Origin: Bdellovibrionales bacterium
GTDB lineage: Bacteria; Bdellovibrionota; Bdellovibrionia; Bdellovibrionales; UBA1609
Assembly: GCA_020628165.1 (NCBI GenBank)
Contig: JAHDFM010000024.1
Span: forward strand, 1-53,960
Direction of reading: 5' to 3'
DNA: 53,960 bases
A program made the position numbers and the translations under genes. Shown one piece after another: positions 33,936 to 42,058 of this stretch; the first letter of the stretch is position 1, and every line of letters begins with the position of its first letter. Under the pieces are notes generated by a model. The model worked only from the letters and a program-made list of their open reading frames with translations, was not told the DNA's origin and did not search any database.

Positions 33936-34711
33936 AACTCACCCAACAAATCTTTAAGTTTATAATTGTATTCACTCTCATTCTTTTGTTTTGCCTCAGC
34001 TCATTGATGCTTAAGCTCTTTTATTGGAACCGTTGGGTTTTGGCTAAAAAAAGATCTCACCTATTAATGAGATACTGCCGACTTGGGCTAAAAGTCATGG
34101 GTGTTCAACTCACTATGGACAAGCGCATTGATGCCTCTATGGAAAACCGACTGATAGTTTGCAATCACTTATCTTATATGGATATTTTGTTGCTCTCTTC
34201 AGTGGTTCCAACAAGTTTCGTGACCTCAATGGAAATAAAAAATGATCCATTTTTAGGGCGATTGTCAGAACTTGCTAGCTGTCTGTACGTGGAGCGAAGA
34301 AGTCGTAAAAATTTAAGTAATGAGATTTCAGACATCACTAATGCTCTCAAAAATGGGCTGAATGTGACCATTTTCCCCGAGGCCACTAGTACCAACGGAG
34401 AACAAGTTCTTCGTTTTAGACGTCCACTTTACAACTCAGCCTTACATTCACAAAAAAGAACTCTCCCCCTTTGCATCAACTATAGAAAACTCAACGATCA
34501 GTTGATCACCAAACAGAATAGAGACTCTATTTTTTGGTACGATAAAATGGCCTTCTTCCCACATCTATGGAATTTTTTATCTTTGAGCTCTATTGAAGTG
34601 AGCATTTCTGTTCTTGACGAAGTTTCGTACTCACAAGACCTAGATGCTGCAGACATCGCAGAACAAACACACAAAATGGTTTCAGAAAGGTTCATTCCAT
34701 GCACAATATAA
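33932..34711 (+). CDS. olsA: PlsC/OlsA-like O-acyltransferase
   Basis: 259 residues with an N-terminal membrane helix (about 8-30). Acyltransferase motifs: NHLSYMD (His79, Asp84), the substrate block around LYVERRSRKN, and FPEATST. These define the 1-acylglycerol-3-phosphate acyltransferase family. OlsA members instead acylate lyso-ornithine lipid. Placement right after an OlsB-like gene (ATGA overlap) and before arginase argues for OlsA, though a PlsC role cannot be ruled out from sequence. The 3' end overlaps the arginase start by 13 bases. Confidence 0.85.
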   Translation: MKLTQQIFKFIIVFTLILLFCLSSLMLKLFYWNRWVLAKKRSHLLMRYCRLGLKVMGVQLTMDKRIDASMENRLIVCNHLSYMDILLLSSVVPTSFVTSMEIKNDPFLGRLSELASCLYVERRSRKNLSNEISDITNALKNGLNVTIFPEATSTNGEQVLRFRRPLYNSALHSQKRTLPLCINYRKLNDQLITKQNRDSIFWYDKMAFFPHLWNFLSLSSIEVSISVLDEVSYSQDLDAADIAEQTHKMVSERFIPCTI

Positions 34712-35634
34712 ATAAGCAAATTATCAATATCCTCGGGATCAACTTTAGCTTTGGACAGAAAAAAAATGGAGTTCAACTAGCTCCTGAAGTCATCCGAGCC
34801 AATGGTTGCCTAGAAAATTTAGATCAAAAATATGAAGTTTATGACTTTGGAAACATTGATCAAGATTTGAAAAAAGACCCTGGAAGTAACTATAAAAATT
34901 TACATGATCAAGTCAAACGACTGTCTAAATACAGTGGCCAAAAGCTTTTCTTAGGTGGTGACCACGGCATTTCTTTCGCAACCATTTCAGCTCTCCTTAG
35001 CATTTACCCAAATTTAAGAATCATATGGGTCGATGCTCACGCAGACATTAACACCCCGAGCAGCTCCCCTTCAGGCAATCTGCACGGAATGCCCCTTGCC
35101 GCCCTCATGGGATTGATCAAAAAAAATCAAATCAAATCGACAAATTGGTTAAAGCCATGTTTGATAGCTAACCGAGTGGCTTACATCGGTTTGCGCGACA
35201 TTGATCCTCAAGAAAGAAAATTTATTAAAGACTTAAATATAAAATGCTTCACAGCACATCAGGTTAAAATACGAGGTATGAAGAAAGTAATACAAGAAGC
35301 CATTGATGCTATTGATCCATTTCACAACAATCCCCTGCATCTGAGTTTTGATATCGATTCAGTCGACCCCCTCTATGCACCTTCAACAGGGACTTCAGTT
35401 AAAAATGGCTTAACTCAACAAGATGTGAATGTCTTAGCAAAAAATCTCTATGAAACTCAAAGGTTGGTGAGTTGTGAAGTCGTGGAACTCAACCCTTTGA
35501 TTAACACTTGCGACAATAATCTCACAAAAAGCCTATCCGTCATTAAATTATTAATTAATAATTTATTTAACACAGCTGAAATTCAACCTGAGCAAAAAAT
35601 CAATAGTGCCGCTATTCCACAACTGCTTTTGTAA
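34699..35634 (+). CDS. rocF: Arginase (ureohydrolase family)
   Basis: 311 residues. The manganese-binding motifs are complete: GGDHG (His89), WVDAHADINTP (Asp112, His114, Asp116) and SFDIDSVDP (Asp218, Asp220). The block SPSGNLHGMPLAAL is the arginase-specific loop, favouring arginase over agmatinase or formimidoylglutamase. It converts arginine to ornithine and urea. AAAGG eight bases upstream supports ATG 34699, within the end of the OlsA-like gene. As the last gene of an operon with ornithine-acylating enzymes, it likely supplies ornithine for lipid synthesis. Its 3' end overlaps a convergent hydrolase gene by 23 bases. Confidence 0.93.
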   Translation: MHNINKQIINILGINFSFGQKKNGVQLAPEVIRANGCLENLDQKYEVYDFGNIDQDLKKDPGSNYKNLHDQVKRLSKYSGQKLFLGGDHGISFATISALLSIYPNLRIIWVDAHADINTPSSSPSGNLHGMPLAALMGLIKKNQIKSTNWLKPCLIANRVAYIGLRDIDPQERKFIKDLNIKCFTAHQVKIRGMKKVIQEAIDAIDPFHNNPLHLSFDIDSVDPLYAPSTGTSVKNGLTQQDVNVLAKNLYETQRLVSCEVVELNPLINTCDNNLTKSLSVIKLLINNLFNTAEIQPEQKINSAAIPQLLL

Positions 35635-36361
35635 ATTGACCCAATTGATGAATCACCCAATTCTCATCGTCGATCACAATGTCGTGACCAGCATTAGGAT
35701 GAATTGAGATGTTTCCTTTGAAATGCTCAACTAATTTTTTAGAACAGTTTGGAGACACAAGCTTGTCTTGACCTCCCGTTAAAACCAACAAAGGACTGTA
35801 TATTTTTTTAGGAGGTCTGCATATTGCGGCTGCAACAAGCTGGCTCATAACATTGTAGAATCTTGATGGGTTAGAACTTGATACTTTTGCCCAACCCTGA
35901 ATGGCCTCTTCTTTTTCGGCTCCGGTGAAGCTAACAATGCCGAGAATCTTTTCTTCTTGTTCAGCAACAGTCTTTGCCCTTGCAGCCTGTATTAATCTTG
36001 GAATAGCCAATGGTTTTAAGCGCTCATAAGGCATAGAAAACTTGCGAAAGCTTGGGTTCATCAAACAAACTGATTTAAAATCATGGCGAAACTGACTGGC
36101 CCAATTCATTGCTATCATTCCACCCAATGAGTGCCCAAATATAGACCACTGCTCATCATCTTTTATTTTTTCAAAACGATACTTTAAATCTTCAATGATC
36201 CAATCCACCGTTGGCGGACTCACTCGATGAGCCTCGGTACCAAAGCCAGGGAGATCTAAGCAAACCACTCTTTTGATATTTTTATTTTCTTGCAAACGCT
36301 CAGGAAACCCCAACCAATGTTCCTGATTGCGTGCCCAACCTCTCAAAAGCAACCAATTCAT
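35612..36361 (-). CDS. Alpha/beta hydrolase
   Basis: 249 residues with an alpha/beta hydrolase triad: Ser in FGHSLGGMIA, Asp in LTGGQDKLVS and His in NAGHDIVIDD. The opening MNWLLLRGWARNQEHW and size resemble BioH-type carboxylesterases (pimeloyl-ACP methyl ester esterase), but biotin genes are not nearby so the substrate is left open. ATG 36361 overlaps the stop of the M14 peptidase gene by four bases, indicating a two-gene operon. It is convergent with arginase, with 23 bases of antisense overlap. Confidence 0.85.
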   Translation of the reverse strand: MNWLLLRGWARNQEHWLGFPERLQENKNIKRVVCLDLPGFGTEAHRVSPPTVDWIIEDLKYRFEKIKDDEQWSIFGHSLGGMIAMNWASQFRHDFKSVCLMNPSFRKFSMPYERLKPLAIPRLIQAARAKTVAEQEEKILGIVSFTGAEKEEAIQGWAKVSSSNPSRFYNVMSQLVAAAICRPPKKIYSPLLVLTGGQDKLVSPNCSKKLVEHFKGNISIHPNAGHDIVIDDENWVIHQLGQFTKAVVE

Positions 36362-37317
36362 GCAGTACTCCAAGTCTTGTGGTAAATAGTTGACTGTTGC
36401 ATAAAGTCTAATAAGTAGCGATGTCGTCTCATCACTCGCTTAAAGCGATGGGGTTTTATCGGGTTAAAAATTCCATTCAAATTAAAAATTTGCCGTGGGT
36501 TTTTTTTAACCCATATCCAAGAACCAATCTCCATCGTCCATGGAATATAAACTTTTTTATTATTAAACTCGTTGTAATGGTAATCTAGCAAATAATCCCA
36601 AGGATCACCATTGATTGTATAACTATCTGACTGAGCTTCTATTTTATACATATGATAGGGAACACTTTTATCGATCAGCCCTTTCATATTCATGGCTTGA
36701 TAAAAATAAGGAAACTTTTCAGTTGTTTTAGAGTAAGGATACCACAGGCGATCTACCCAACCGAAGCCCGAATGAATGTCGAGAGACTGGCTCACATCAC
36801 AAGAAAACAACTCCTCTTTGACAAATTGAATGAGTGTTTCCGTTTCTAATTCAAGCACCCCCTCATCAAAACCTCGAAACCATGGCAGCCAAGGTCCTTG
36901 TCGGTGGCCTGAGACCAAAATTTTCCCTTTTTCAGTGCCAGCAAGTGTCGGACCATTTCTTATAATATCAACTCCATTGCCATTACTACGTCTCCCTAAA
37001 TACATTCCTACGGGGTTCACAATAGGAATGCAAACTAGGCGGTTCGAATCGTATTGTTCTTTGGTTTTAGGGTTCCAAGTTAGTTGATCCGCTAAGTAAT
37101 CTAAATAATTTATGATCAAACGAGAGCCAATTTTCTCTAAGCCATGCACGCCACCAAACAAACCAAAACTTGGGCATGTTTTCTCTTTTGACCCAATAAC
37201 AATCCCGTAAATTGGAAAAGTCTCTCCCTTGTACTTAACTTCACTAAGGGTTTTAATTTGGGCAAATGGTTTTATTTTCTCGATAACTTGATCAAGTTCC
37301 TGCTGCTCATTAAACAT
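36358..37317 (-). CDS. M14 family zinc carboxypeptidase
   Basis: 319 residues, no signal peptide. Zinc ligands: His58 and Glu61 in GGVHGLEKIG, and His182 in LDIHSGFGW. Substrate and catalytic residues: GRRSNGNGVDIIRN (Arg109/Arg110) and Glu263 in WTMEIGSW. This matches the M14 carboxypeptidase/succinylglutamate desuccinylase superfamily. Bacterial members trim C-terminal residues from peptides, including muropeptides in the MpaA group, and this cytoplasmic enzyme could act on imported wall peptides; that is inferred. It is first in an operon with the hydrolase (ATGA overlap). Confidence 0.85.
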   Translation of the reverse strand: MFNEQQELDQVIEKIKPFAQIKTLSEVKYKGETFPIYGIVIGSKEKTCPSFGLFGGVHGLEKIGSRLIINYLDYLADQLTWNPKTKEQYDSNRLVCIPIVNPVGMYLGRRSNGNGVDIIRNGPTLAGTEKGKILVSGHRQGPWLPWFRGFDEGVLELETETLIQFVKEELFSCDVSQSLDIHSGFGWVDRLWYPYSKTTEKFPYFYQAMNMKGLIDKSVPYHMYKIEAQSDSYTINGDPWDYLLDYHYNEFNNKKVYIPWTMEIGSWIWVKKNPRQIFNLNGIFNPIKPHRFKRVMRRHRYLLDFMQQSTIYHKTWSTA

Positions 37318-37388
37318 AAGATCATAATACTAAATGAAAGTTGAAAACTCATGTTAGGAGATTTTTGTTATACAGAAGTCTAGAGACT

Positions 37389-37412
37389 GGCTTTAGTATG
37401 ATAGCTAAAGCC
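37389..37412. terminator. Perfect 8-bp hairpin after the Ig-like lipoprotein gene
   Basis: GGCTTTAG (37389-37396) and CTAAAGCC (37405-37412) pair around an 8-base loop, 11 bases past the stop of the minus-strand gene at 37424. No T run follows, so it may be a factor-aided terminator or mRNA end hairpin. Confidence 0.35.
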
Positions 37413-37423
37413 AAGTCTAAGAT

Positions 37424-38560
37424 TTACTTTATTTCTAAACTTTTAGGCGCGAGCACACGGTCTAAAGTGCTTGAACCCGACGGGTGTAGACCTTTTATTT
37501 TTATAGTTTTCCCTTTGTAGGCGATCGCTGGTTTTGAACTTGTCCACTGAAAGCCGTGCTTTCCTTCTCCATTGTTCAAACACAACTCAGAAACACTCAC
37601 TTTTATGTTAGTGGTGTGTCCACCCAGCACTTCCATTTCACCGTTACTATCAATAGCTAAGAACTTAACCATGATGGCATTGTTATAGTTTTTAGAGCAA
37701 GCAAACCCTTTTGCGTATATATAACCCTTGTCGTTCAACTCAAGTTTTTCTATCCATCCTGTAACTTCACCCGCTTGTCCTGTACCAGTGGTCCCTGTTC
37801 CAGTAGGTCTTTGTTTAACTTCAAGCTTATAATGTTCACTCTCTACAGGGTCTCCACAACCATTGTCAGCAACTATATAGTAGTAACCTTCACTGTCATA
37901 TAAAACTGGCTTGATATCATAGAGGTTATCAAAGACATCTGTATAGATCCTTGTTGGTGTTGAGTTAGGACTTTTATAAAAATACCATTTGATGTCTGGT
38001 TTAGGGTCACCTGTGACATCATAACCAATCCATTTGTCTTCATCTAAAAATGCAATTAAATGTGAATTAGGTTGTGACATAACTATCTTCGGCGGCTCAC
38101 AGTCTTGAGGTGGATCAACTGGAGGGTCGACAGGAGGGTCAACAGGACAGTACTTCAATGTGAATTTCTTTTCCTCTCTCTTGTAGCTATCATCAACAAT
38201 GACCTCATACAAACCAACTGTGTCTGGGCTAACATCGACACTGTACGCTTCGCCCTCATGCAATATGTCATCGCTACCTTGTTTTTTCCAAACAACTTTG
38301 TGTTCGTAACCACCATCAACAATAACAACCTTTAAGTTTATCTTTTGCCCCTCAATCACACAGATATCTCCTTTTGGATAGTCTGCTAAATTGTAACTTT
38401 GTATGGGCGGTTCGTTAGGTGGATCAGTAGTAGGATCACCTGTGTTTGTTGGCAGACCTGTATTTTTTTTGGAAGAAAACTCATTGCTACTACAGTTCTG
38501 AAATAAACCTGTAAATGCTAAAGAAAAGAGTAATATGGCAGAGATCAGATAATTAAACAT
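37424..38560 (-). CDS. Surface lipoprotein-like protein with Ig-like repeats and Pro/Asp linkers
   Basis: 378 residues. The N-terminal hydrophobic segment ends LFQNCSS; Cys23 could be a lipidation site although FQNC is not a canonical lipobox. A Pro/Thr/Asn-rich linker precedes two Ig-like beta domains (about 65-137 and 157-245, each ending with a YYxxV-type strand and paired Cys), separated by a PVDPP repeat (three units). A Thr/Gly-rich linker leads to a C-terminal beta domain with two Cys. No enzymatic motif. It is probably a cell-surface adhesion or structural protein. AAGGAG eight bases before the ATG. Confidence 0.75.
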   Translation of the reverse strand: MFNYLISAILLFSLAFTGLFQNCSSNEFSSKKNTGLPTNTGDPTTDPPNEPPIQSYNLADYPKGDICVIEGQKINLKVVIVDGGYEHKVVWKKQGSDDILHEGEAYSVDVSPDTVGLYEVIVDDSYKREEKKFTLKYCPVDPPVDPPVDPPQDCEPPKIVMSQPNSHLIAFLDEDKWIGYDVTGDPKPDIKWYFYKSPNSTPTRIYTDVFDNLYDIKPVLYDSEGYYYIVADNGCGDPVESEHYKLEVKQRPTGTGTTGTGQAGEVTGWIEKLELNDKGYIYAKGFACSKNYNNAIMVKFLAIDSNGEMEVLGGHTTNIKVSVSELCLNNGEGKHGFQWTSSKPAIAYKGKTIKIKGLHPSGSSTLDRVLAPKSLEIK

Positions 38561-38738
38561 TGTATAGACTCCTTAAACGTCGTCTATTATTTTAGCCAAT
38601 TCTCTTTAAAGGGTCTAATTAACTTGCGAAATGATAAACTCAACTGGTTAAAAATCCAGCACTAGCCAAGACTTTGGTCGGCTTTCAATTGCCCTAAATT
38701 TAATTTTTTGTCAATGACCCTAATTGCAATGAGTTTGC

Positions 38739-39593
38739 TTACAGTTTGTAGCTGAGGTTAAAGTAACTTGCCATACCTGTCGTATCAAACTTATCGCCAC
38801 CTGGAAAAAAAGACTCCCCGTTTTTAAACTGAGTCATATTTTTATAAAACTTTGCACCATAACCAACAGCATATTTCTTGGTATGAAACCAAAAGCCGAG
38901 ATAGGTTTGAAAGGAATCATCAGAATAAATATTGCTATCGTCATTTAAAGAGCTCATAAACTCATAATCGGCATAACCTTGAAACGCTAAGAAATAATCT
39001 CCCCAAAACTTCAGTGGTTTAAACCAGTTGATATGTAAAACTAATCCATCAAATTCTTCTTCATTATCTGCTCCATAGTTTTCAATAAAATATCTGGTTT
39101 GAAAGTTTAAACCCACTAAACCTAACCATGGAATTTTAGTATCTGTACCAATACCAAGCCAAAAAACACGCAAAGCATTGTTAGGAGAACCAATATTTCT
39201 TTCATTGTCAGAGTTCATAAACTCAGTGGCAATGTACCATTCTTTAACCGGCCCAATTGCAAGATCAGTTTTAAACATACCATCTAAAGAAAAGCGAAGG
39301 TCCACCTTAGCAAAAGAATTGGGGCCTTCGTGCCTGTCGCTACTTGAGTTATTTAAAATATCTAAAAAATCAACATAGCCATAATAATCAACTATTCCAG
39401 AGCGCCCTCCAAACTCTAACTCTAAATAGGTATCTGTAAATTTAAAAGGCCCACCTCTTTGATCGATGCCATGGTATAAATTTAAGTTAAACCATCGCGA
39501 ATCAACACTTGATCGATCGCCACCTTTGTAGTCAACAGCAAGTGCTGAATCTAGAAAAAATAAAGATAACAAAGTAAAAATAATTCTACACAC
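38739..39593 (-). CDS. tsx: Tsx-like nucleoside-specific outer-membrane channel
   Basis: About 284 residues. Signal peptide ending DSALA, then a barrel of alternating strands rich in aromatic residues: SRWFNLNLYHG near the start, then DYYGYVDFLDIL, KPLKFWGDYFLAFQGYADY, FHTKKYAVGYGAKFYKN and a last strand ending in Leu. These match Tsx-type channels (OmpK/Tsx) that admit nucleosides. In a nucleotide-scavenging or predatory bacterium this would be relevant, which is inference. The open frame extends to 39611, but AAGGAGA lies just upstream of two GTG codons (39596 and 39593); 39593 gives the best spacing. Confidence 0.85.
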   Translation of the reverse strand: MCRIIFTLLSLFFLDSALAVDYKGGDRSSVDSRWFNLNLYHGIDQRGGPFKFTDTYLELEFGGRSGIVDYYGYVDFLDILNNSSSDRHEGPNSFAKVDLRFSLDGMFKTDLAIGPVKEWYIATEFMNSDNERNIGSPNNALRVFWLGIGTDTKIPWLGLVGLNFQTRYFIENYGADNEEEFDGLVLHINWFKPLKFWGDYFLAFQGYADYEFMSSLNDDSNIYSDDSFQTYLGFWFHTKKYAVGYGAKFYKNMTQFKNGESFFPGGDKFDTTGMASYFNLSYKL

Positions 39594-39695
39594 CACAGTT
39601 CTCCTTAACAAACAGACGTAAGTCTATAGGCCTTTCATTGGTATTTTTAGGACTGGCCTCTTCGTTATTCCCTAGTTCGGATATGATTAATATTT

Positions 39696-40535
39696 ATGTC
39701 CAAAAGTTTGAAATCTTTATATGTGATATTTCTACTGCAATTGTTAACTCTACATAGCGCAAATGCTATTCTTGGAGGCAGTTACGTAAACAGTGAGACT
39801 ACTAAATATAAAGTTGTCCTATTTGATGTAAGAGTTGGTCATTCAAGCATTGTTTGCACAGGTAGTTTTATAAGCTCTCAAAAATTAATTACTGCTGCAC
39901 ACTGTTTAGAAAATTTAAATAATAAATGCACTCATTGTAAGCCCTATATTCTAATTAATAATATAAAGGTTCAATTCAACGCTAATATACACCCGAATTA
40001 CAAATCTAAGTCCACAACTGATAATTATTCCGACGAAAGCAATTACGACATTGCAATTATTAAGCTATTAAACTTTAAAGCAAAACTACATTTTGATATC
40101 CAAACAGAGTTACAGCAGAAAACTAATTTTAAAAACTTAAATTATTATGGTTATGGAATGAGTCAGTTAAAAAAAGAAAAAAACAAAGATCTAATATTTT
40201 ACCACGAAAGTCGCAGAGGAACTTTAAAAAAAGGACTCATTTTAAATGGTTTAGCTAAAAAGGGACTCATTAAAAAAGAGAACTCACTACTAACAATGAG
40301 CCCAAAAAAACACATTGAATTGGCTAAAGGGTCACAAGTCTTGCGTTCAGACTCTGGAGGCCCGTTAATTCACGACAATCGCATCATTGGGATCATTAGA
40401 AATTATGAAATCATTGATTCTGTAAGTGAGAAACAAGTAAGAAACATATCTAGCTCTCTACCATTAAGGCTGGTGTCAACTTTTACACTTTTTAATGATC
40501 ACAAAACTCTACAGTTTCTAAAGAAACATCTTTAA
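39696..40535 (+). CDS. Trypsin-like (S1) serine protease, secreted
   Basis: 279 residues. Signal peptide 1-24 (LHSANA). The triad is complete: His69 in ITAAHC, Asp118 in YDIAIIKL and Ser220 in RSDSGGPL. The mature protein would begin directly at ILGG (25-28), equivalent to the IVGG that inserts into the activation pocket of trypsin. There is thus no propeptide and the enzyme may be active on export. Cys54 and Cys70 match the conserved disulphide beside the active His. The specificity pocket residue is not certain. Divergent from the Tsx-like gene and followed by a strong terminator. Confidence 0.9.
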   Translation: MSKSLKSLYVIFLLQLLTLHSANAILGGSYVNSETTKYKVVLFDVRVGHSSIVCTGSFISSQKLITAAHCLENLNNKCTHCKPYILINNIKVQFNANIHPNYKSKSTTDNYSDESNYDIAIIKLLNFKAKLHFDIQTELQQKTNFKNLNYYGYGMSQLKKEKNKDLIFYHESRRGTLKKGLILNGLAKKGLIKKENSLLTMSPKKHIELAKGSQVLRSDSGGPLIHDNRIIGIIRNYEIIDSVSEKQVRNISSSLPLRLVSTFTLFNDHKTLQFLKKHL

Positions 40536-40560
40536 GATTATATTGAAGTTATATAAATAA

Positions 40561-40592
40561 AAAAAAGCCAGCTCAGTGCTGGCTTTTTTTTC
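40561..40592. terminator. Bidirectional intrinsic terminator between convergent genes
   Basis: GCCAGC (40567-40572), loop TCAGT, GCTGGC (40578-40583), flanked by A6 and T8. It can end the protease transcript (plus) and the repeat protein transcript (minus). Confidence 0.88.
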
Positions 40593-40610
40593 ACATTAAT
40601 AATATTTCTT

Positions 40611-41540
40611 TTATAAGTTAATAGATAACTTGTTTAAAGTTTCTTCAGTGAGTCCACCAGTAGCTAACCCATTTTTATTTTGATACTTTTGAACAGCTTT
40701 CATAGTTGCAGGACCCAAGTTACCATCAGCTCCACCTTTATAAAGTCCCATAGAAGCGAGTGATTTTTGTAGTTGGCGGATAACGGTCTTGTTTGTGTTT
40801 GTTTGACAAAGAATTGGTTGCCACTGAGTGAACGAGTCTTCAACCAATTTTTTCTTTGTAATTGTTTTGAAAACTGCAGGTGTCGTTTTCTTGACTTCTT
40901 TTGGGGGTGTAACCATTTTTTTTACTTTTACAGTTTTGTATACGGCTGGAACCATTTTCTTTTTAATTTGTTCCGGAGTAGCTTCAACTGTTTTTGTAAC
41001 CCAACCGTATTTTGCAGGTATAACTCGTTCTTGAACAGAAGCTTCTTTCACCAAAACTCTTTCATTAACAGTTTTGTAAACGGCAGGAGTTTTTGTATAA
41101 CAAAGAATTTCACCTGTAGCATTGTCAATTTTTTGAAGAGCACCTTTACCTTTTTTCCACTCATAGCCTTCTGGCTTTACAAGAATTTTTTTCGATACAT
41201 TTTTGTATACAGCAGCTGTTGGAACTAAAACTCTCTTTTCATCTTCTATCATCATTTTTTCTTTAACTGTTTTATAAGTTGCAGGTACGACGAAAGACTT
41301 TTCTGTAGCTTCTTTCACTAATACTTTTTCAGAAACCAATTCGTACTTTGCAGGAACTGTTTTAAAAGCAGTCATTTCTGGTTTAACCATCATTTTTTCT
41401 GTAGTGCTTTTATATTTAGCTGGCACTACGACACGGGCGTAACACTTTCCTGGGTCTGGATTCATTGGCATATCATCAACAAATTCATTGGCAAAAACAA
41501 AGCCTGGTAAAATTAAAGCTAATAAAGATAACTTATTCAT
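40611..41540 (-). CDS. Exported repeat protein with C-terminal peptidoglycan-binding domain
   Basis: 309 residues. Signal peptide about 1-17 (FVFA). Residues about 35-235 hold seven or eight imperfect units built on PAxYKTVxEKxxVKxA, with Lys/Val/Thr alternation typical of beta-strand repeats. The C-terminal 65 residues fit a PG_binding_1 helical domain (TVIRQLQKSLASMGLYKGG, then GNLGPATMKAVQKYQ). Two Cys in the repeat region and one before the PG-binding domain. It probably attaches to peptidoglycan and displays the repeat array in the periplasm or outside; the function of the repeat is unknown. The start is supported by AAGGAG. Confidence 0.85.
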   Translation of the reverse strand: MNKLSLLALILPGFVFANEFVDDMPMNPDPGKCYARVVVPAKYKSTTEKMMVKPEMTAFKTVPAKYELVSEKVLVKEATEKSFVVPATYKTVKEKMMIEDEKRVLVPTAAVYKNVSKKILVKPEGYEWKKGKGALQKIDNATGEILCYTKTPAVYKTVNERVLVKEASVQERVIPAKYGWVTKTVEATPEQIKKKMVPAVYKTVKVKKMVTPPKEVKKTTPAVFKTITKKKLVEDSFTQWQPILCQTNTNKTVIRQLQKSLASMGLYKGGADGNLGPATMKAVQKYQNKNGLATGGLTEETLNKLSINL

Positions 41541-42034
41541 ACTTGCACTCCTTAAATGACCGTGTGACTTTTACATGATTGCTAGGTCCACGTACTATGT
41601 TTAACTCATTTTGTTTTTATTAAATTGTTGATCGTGAAGTCAAAGTTTTTTAGGTACTTAAAATCTTTAATTATTTTGTGACTTTTTAAATTTTATAAAT
41701 AAATTACATTTATATACTCAATGTATTAATTTCATTAGTTTATTCAGAAGTGAACCAAGTTAAAAAAATTAAGTTAAAATGACACTTATTAAAATTTTTA
41801 TAAATTAAAACAATTTATAAAACTGAATTTATTTATAAATTTAGTATGTAAATAGGTATAAATTGTAATCTTTCTTTTGAAATCGAGATTGAACACTAAT
41901 AGGTTTCGACCAATTTTTGAGGAAAGCGTAAATTAATGTAACAAAAACCTGGCAACGGAACGTCCCCTAAAAATGACTTTTCATATTTTAAAATGGAAGA
42001 TAACTTACAAAAAATAAAAAATAGAGGAGTTTTA
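41541..42034. other. AT-rich intergenic region
   Basis: About 490 bases, very AT-rich, with no supported gene. It contains the promoter of the minus-strand repeat protein. At its right edge a strong ribosome site (GAGGAG at 42024-42029) leads into an 10-codon open frame (42035-42067), described as a finding. Confidence 0.5.
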
Positions 42035-42058
42035 ATGAACTCATTTAAAATGGTTTTG

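Noticed and set aside
40773-41228. Plus-strand open frame rich in Phe, Asn and Cys
   Set aside because: It is the antisense of the Lys/Val repeat array; its odd composition simply mirrors AAA and GTT codons.
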